A DNA stretch of 64,000 nucleotides from Cryptomeria japonica. Its lineage: Eukaryota > Streptophyta > Pinopsida > Cupressales > Cupressaceae. Under the pieces are notes generated by a model. That model made no database searches. It worked only from the letters and a program-made list of their open reading frames with translations, and was not told where the DNA came from. Positions 60,344-64,000 of this stretch are shown piece after piece (position 1 is the stretch's first letter; every line of letters starts with the position of its first letter). Position numbers and translations under genes: made by a program. The stretch is taken from contig NC_081406.1 of NCBI RefSeq assembly GCF_030272615.1, positions 241,044,422 to 241,108,421 on the forward strand. The letters run 5' to 3'.

Positions 60344-62951
60344 TCATCTCCTATGTTTCAGGAGCTCTTTTTGGCATTCCAGGTCCTCCAGTGCCCGTGA
60401 TACACGCACCAGTTCCTGCTTCAATTGCTCCTGTTCCTTTTCCACGAACTCCCATTCCCCTACCAAGCGTTGTTGTTCTACGGGGTTTCGTAGTTGGTGT
60501 TCTAATTCATGTACCACGCACTCCCATTTTCGTTCCACGCTCTCCCGTTTCTCTTCCACGTTCTTCCTTTCTCGTTGCAGATGTTCCAGGCGCTCATGAT
60601 GCAAGCGCTCCCGTTCCAGACATTCCAGTTCCAGGCGCTTCTATTCCAGATGGTCCAAGCGCTCTCGTTCCAGACGTTCCCGTTCTCGGCGTTCCCGTTC
60701 TAGACGCTCCCGCTTTATGCGTCTGCGTTCTCTGCGATCTCCTTCCTTGGAGCTCTCAATTTTCTTTCGTACAGCAGAATCAGATTGGTCTCCATATCCC
60801 ATATGACCCACTAAAACCCATAATTGACTTAGAAATTCCCCTCCACCTGCCACGCACTCTGCATGGAACGTTGCCTTGTTGTACACCACCATGTATATCA
60901 CCAATCTAGCCCAGTACTCCGCTAGCAACTTCCACATTGCATTTTCTTCTTTTTCTAGCAGCTTCCGGGCTAGTTTTGCACCCGAGCCTAGTGGGCTTTT
61001 GTCTGTGCATCCGAACAGATTTATATGATCTTTACCATGATATCCCTTGCAGATAACTTTCTCCACTAGTTGCATGTATGCAATCCTTGCCATATCTGGG
61101 TGGACAGGCAAAAGACGAGGGCGTGACACGAGCAGATATGCACAGTACCTCGACAGTATTATACTACACCGTACATTCTCACTCACAATCCCTGTGAGCG
61201 ATTCATTCTCCCTGTAACACAACATGGTAGCTATATGCCATACCGGAATGAGCTCTTCCAGATTCTCATGAGATGACATGACACCCTGGATTTCAGGTTC
61301 CTCTTCAAGTAAATCCTCTTCAAAGTAGTAAATTGCATCTCTGCATGTTTCACTATCATCCTTGGGAGAACATTTCCGTTTTAGGATATTGAAAATGATG
61401 TCTTTGAACTCCTCTTGGACAGACACTTTGTGTATGTGCCAGCATGCAATATAACTATCAGCCTTTGGGAAGAATTTAGCCATGTTCCAAACTAAATGAG
61501 ACCTTTTAAGGGAAGTCGCTATCAGGCAGTGTTGGTGAATTTCGTTGCTCCTGTATCCATCTCCTCCAACCACATTCTCAAACTTGCCCAGCACAAGCAC
61601 ATCATTCTTTACTACCTCCTGAACCTTGCCCTACACAAGCACAGCAATCTTTATTACCTTCGAGAGGCAATGTGCAATTTGTTCAACCTTAGCGCATATT
61701 AAGCGGACCCTGGTCCAATCTGATGCCATAATTCGGCATAACTGAAACACCTCTACCAAAAGCGCCACTGAAATCACAACGTATGTCACCATCTGCTTTG
61801 CTTCTCTCTCTTTTCTTTCTCTCAGTATCAGAAACCCTGCCGCTCCCATGAGAACGCAATTGACAAGGCGCAACGCTATTCCAGAACTACTGAATGTTGT
61901 GCCGCTTCCCTTGGAGAAGAGCACATCGTATACGAATTTCAATTCCGCCTCTAAAATTCTGAATGCTTCCTTCCCGTTATGCTCAATCCAGAAAGCTCTT
62001 GTCTCCGTCCAATCCCCTTCCTCAAAATACAAACTTACAAATCTACGCATATACATTTTGAACAATGCATGCGAAAGGCAGAGATTGTAGTCTCTCCCTT
62101 CAATTTTAGCGTTCTTGACATCCTCAGTAGTTACTATCCCTCTTCCTTTCACTGAAGCCGCCTCTAGCCTTGCTTCTTTATCCTTTCCTTCCCTTGAAGG
62201 CGCCTCTAGTCCTCCTTCTATATCTCTTCCTTTTACTGAAGCCGTCTCTACCTCTGCTTCTTTATCTCTCCTTTTTAGTGAAGGCATCTCTGGCTCTGGT
62301 TGTATACTGCTTCCTTCCGTTGAAGATCTTTCCGAATTTTTTTTGATCATTCTCTGCACTTGCTTCTCTCCCATTACGACGTAACCACAACCTTGTACAA
62401 CATTTTTTTCCATGAAATATTTTGAAATTGGCAGACATGACGTAACAATTTGAGAATCACTAGCATACCACAATGCAAGCGTCCTCTCTCCATACTTACT
62501 GGCTCCTGCAACCAGCATAATAATAGCAAAATCCAATGCGTAGCCTTCCAATGCCGATGAATAAATAACATAGACTGCCACTAATACTTGATAAACCATG
62601 TTGAATCCATGTCTCAACCATAGCTCATTATCTGCCCTGGAATAAGCAGTTATGGCATCTGGCCCCCCCAAATGCAGTAGAAGCAGTGGAGCCCATATTC
62701 CATATATCCCACTCCAAGCGCAGCTATGCATCATGGTTCCTAGTGCAGATATGGCAACAACATCAGCATAAATGTAAGCTCCCCACACTACAAAATGAAA
62801 AATTGCTTTTGAACAATGATATCTGTGCGCACCAAGAACAACCAAAACAAGCTGCAACGTCGAGAAGTAGAATCCCTACCAACCATTCCACTGAAATCAG
62901 CCGTGCATAATTTTGCAAGACAGCCGACAGTGAATGACTTCCTGTGTCCAT
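60344..62951 (-). pseudogene. DUF4220/DUF594 membrane protein with coiled-coil tail
   Basis: Plant-specific membrane protein family of unknown function. The minus-strand frame starts MDTGSHSLSAVLQNYARL at 62951. A one-base frameshift near 62865 leads into LQLVLVVLGAHRYHCSKAIF, then hydrophobic helices and the DUF4220 signature LLHLGGPDAITAY. A middle region has about four 14-residue repeats (SVKGRD-type). The C-terminal DUF594 block shows WHIATMLCY, YLLVSRPRLLPVH and AECVAGGGEFLSQLWVL. Family members usually end near the following GYGDQ. Here about 147 more codons form an Arg/Glu-rich coiled coil to TGA at 60344. In-frame TAG codons lie at 61631 and 60641. About 870 codons in all; single-exon as read. 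Confidence 0.85.
62140..62300 (-). repeat. Coding 42-bp minisatellite in DUF4220 gene
   Basis: actgaagccg at 62151 recurs at 62235, two units on, and related cttgaaggcgcctctag blocks lie between. Each 42-bp unit encodes 14 residues (variants of SVKGRDIEGGLEAP), so repeat number can change without shifting the frame. Confidence 0.8.
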
Positions 62952-63022
62952 GGCCCTTCAAATAAGAACAGACAAGATGGCTCGAAGCAAATACACAAAG
63001 CAAGCACACTCTCAGTCTTATC

Positions 63023-63028
63023 TTTATA
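63023..63028 (-). promoter_or_regulatory. Candidate TATA box of DUF4220 gene
   Basis: TATAAA on the minus strand lies about 72 bases upstream of the ATG at 62951. This is the only good match close by. Confidence 0.35.
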
Positions 63029-63189
63029 AAAAATTGGAATCTCATAAACCTCATAGCTAGCTCAAGAATAAAGATTTGTTGATTACAGCAAATACATTCC
63101 AACAGCTGTAAAAGAAAAAGTCAAAGAGGAGGAACAACCGAGTTAGAACTTTAATCCATTTAGACAAGGAAAGTATCAACTTTAATTAT

Positions 63190-63415
63190 TATTTTACGTC
63201 GACATCACTTAGACATAGATTTTTATTTTTTTATCTTCTATATTCGTTAGAAAAAAGAAGATGAACAATGATGAACAATTCCAAGCAAGGTGTTTACTTT
63301 GTTTATTACTTTATGTCGACAGTACTCGACTTCGATTTTTAACTTTTTATCTGCTATAATCTATAGAGAAAAGAAGAAGAACAATTCGAGATGAATTATA
63401 AAACATTCAAACACT
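63190..63415. repeat. Diverged tandem duplication, 117-bp period
   Basis: attttacgtcgaca...agatttttatttttttatct...aaaaaagaagatgaaca at 63190 recurs from about 63307 as ctttatgtcgaca...cgatttttaactttttatct...aaaagaagaagaaca. Lies upstream of the DUF4220 gene. Confidence 0.75.
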
Positions 63416-63914
63416 TTCGCTTCAATGCAAATGTATCTGTACTAAATTAAACAAAGTTAGAAGGCTTTACCATGAAGATGAGTATGTCGTTTGCCCGATT
63501 ATGGAACCTACCAAAGAAAAAGCGTGCTACTAATTTGAAAATGAGAGGAATCCACTAGCCCATCGTAGCTACAGCGTTATAAATCATGCCCTTCTTTTAA
63601 CATTCACCACAATTTCAATAAAATAACTAAGATGAATAAACACTTAACCCTAAATTGTGGTACTTTAGAGCCTCTTAGCACGAAACGGTGGTAACGACTT
63701 CAAAAGACATGACAAAAAAATCATAAAAATAATCCGTCGAGATCTTATTTAGGATAGGAGCTAATTATTTAACCTTTGATAAGTTTTCATTACTATTTAA
63801 AAACAAGGGATGCAATGCATCAAATTTCTGTCAATAGTCTTGATAGAAGAGGCAATATAGAGAAATAACTAGCATATATACCTTAAATTTTAATTTAATC
63901 TATATAAAGTATGT
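63416..63914. other. AT-rich spacer, no gene recognised
   Basis: No open frame with a family motif is visible on either strand in this stretch. Confidence 0.5.
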
Positions 63915-64000
63915 CGAGAGATATCCTTCTCGAGTCGCCTATTTGACTTTAGGGTGTAAAATTGATTAATAATAGGCACCTCGAGATAGATATCTCTTCG
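63915..64000. repeat. 29-bp inverted repeat at the window edge
   Basis: The arm at 63915-63943 (cgagagatatccttctcgag, then tcgcctatt) is the imperfect reverse complement of 63971-64000, with a 27-base spacer. Both arms contain ctcgag. The right arm runs to the last base, so it may continue beyond the window. Confidence 0.75.

Noticed and set aside
60139-60909. 256-codon plus-strand open frame rich in Pro, Val and Ala
   Set aside because: It is exactly antisense to the Arg/Glu-rich coiled-coil tail of the DUF4220 gene, whose codon use leaves the opposite strand free of stops. No family motif is present.

Overview
This looks like nuclear DNA of a land plant with a large, retrotransposon-rich genome. 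A gymnosperm or conifer is my best guess, but that is inference. The reasons are coiled-coil NLR disease-resistance genes, Copia and Ty3 LTR retrotransposons primed by tRNA-Met (tggtatcagagc), a Rep/helicase Helitron with an RPA-like partner, a plant DUF4220/DUF594 membrane protein gene, AT-rich spacers and long microsatellites. I found no prokaryotic gene, CRISPR array, tRNA or rRNA gene.

Layout. 1-1278 is GC-richer, unassigned sequence fused to NLR copy 1, which runs 1279-8314 (+) and is split by a complete Copia element (2576-7578). A degenerate Ty3 chromovirus with both LTRs fills 9507-15724. A Tat/Ogre-like pol fragment follows at 16140-17885, then an (ATAC)n tract. A decayed Helitron on the minus strand carries Rep/helicase (about 25.8-21.4 kb) and an upstream three-exon RPA70-like gene (28552-26954). 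Its likely 3' end, a hairpin plus CTAG, is at 19088-19116. Arrays of one repeat family lie on both sides of it in opposite orientations (19.9-21.0 kb and 29.6-32.3 kb), with a third array at 34.0-35.9 kb.

NLR copy 2 (minus strand, 40985-36013) is split by a 2.6-kb LTR element (37653-40260). That element encodes no polymerase, only a coiled-coil, G-patch and double zinc-knuckle protein. NLR copy 2 is fused at its 5' end to a Tnt1-type Copia element (about 40990-46190) that has lost its 3' LTR. Inverted repeats of about 350 bp (46.3-46.7 and 50.3-50.7 kb) bracket 3.6 kb without recognisable genes. NLR copy 3 (51960-54644, +) is the best preserved: one 895-codon frame with only two nonsense codons. 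After a spacer with retroelement remnants, a (GT)n tract and a hairpin, a DUF4220/DUF594 gene (62951-60344, minus strand) ends in an unusual charged coiled-coil tail. It carries one frameshift and two TAG codons.

No protein-coding gene in the window is fully intact as given. The three NLR paralogs form a decaying resistance-gene cluster, two of them split by different LTR retrotransposons. Many identifiable lesions are C-to-T or G-to-A transitions, as expected from deamination of methylated cytosine. The most unusual items are the G-patch LTR element, the repeat arrays flanking the Helitron, the candidate inverted-repeat element at 46.3-50.7 kb and the coiled-coil extension of the DUF4220 gene.
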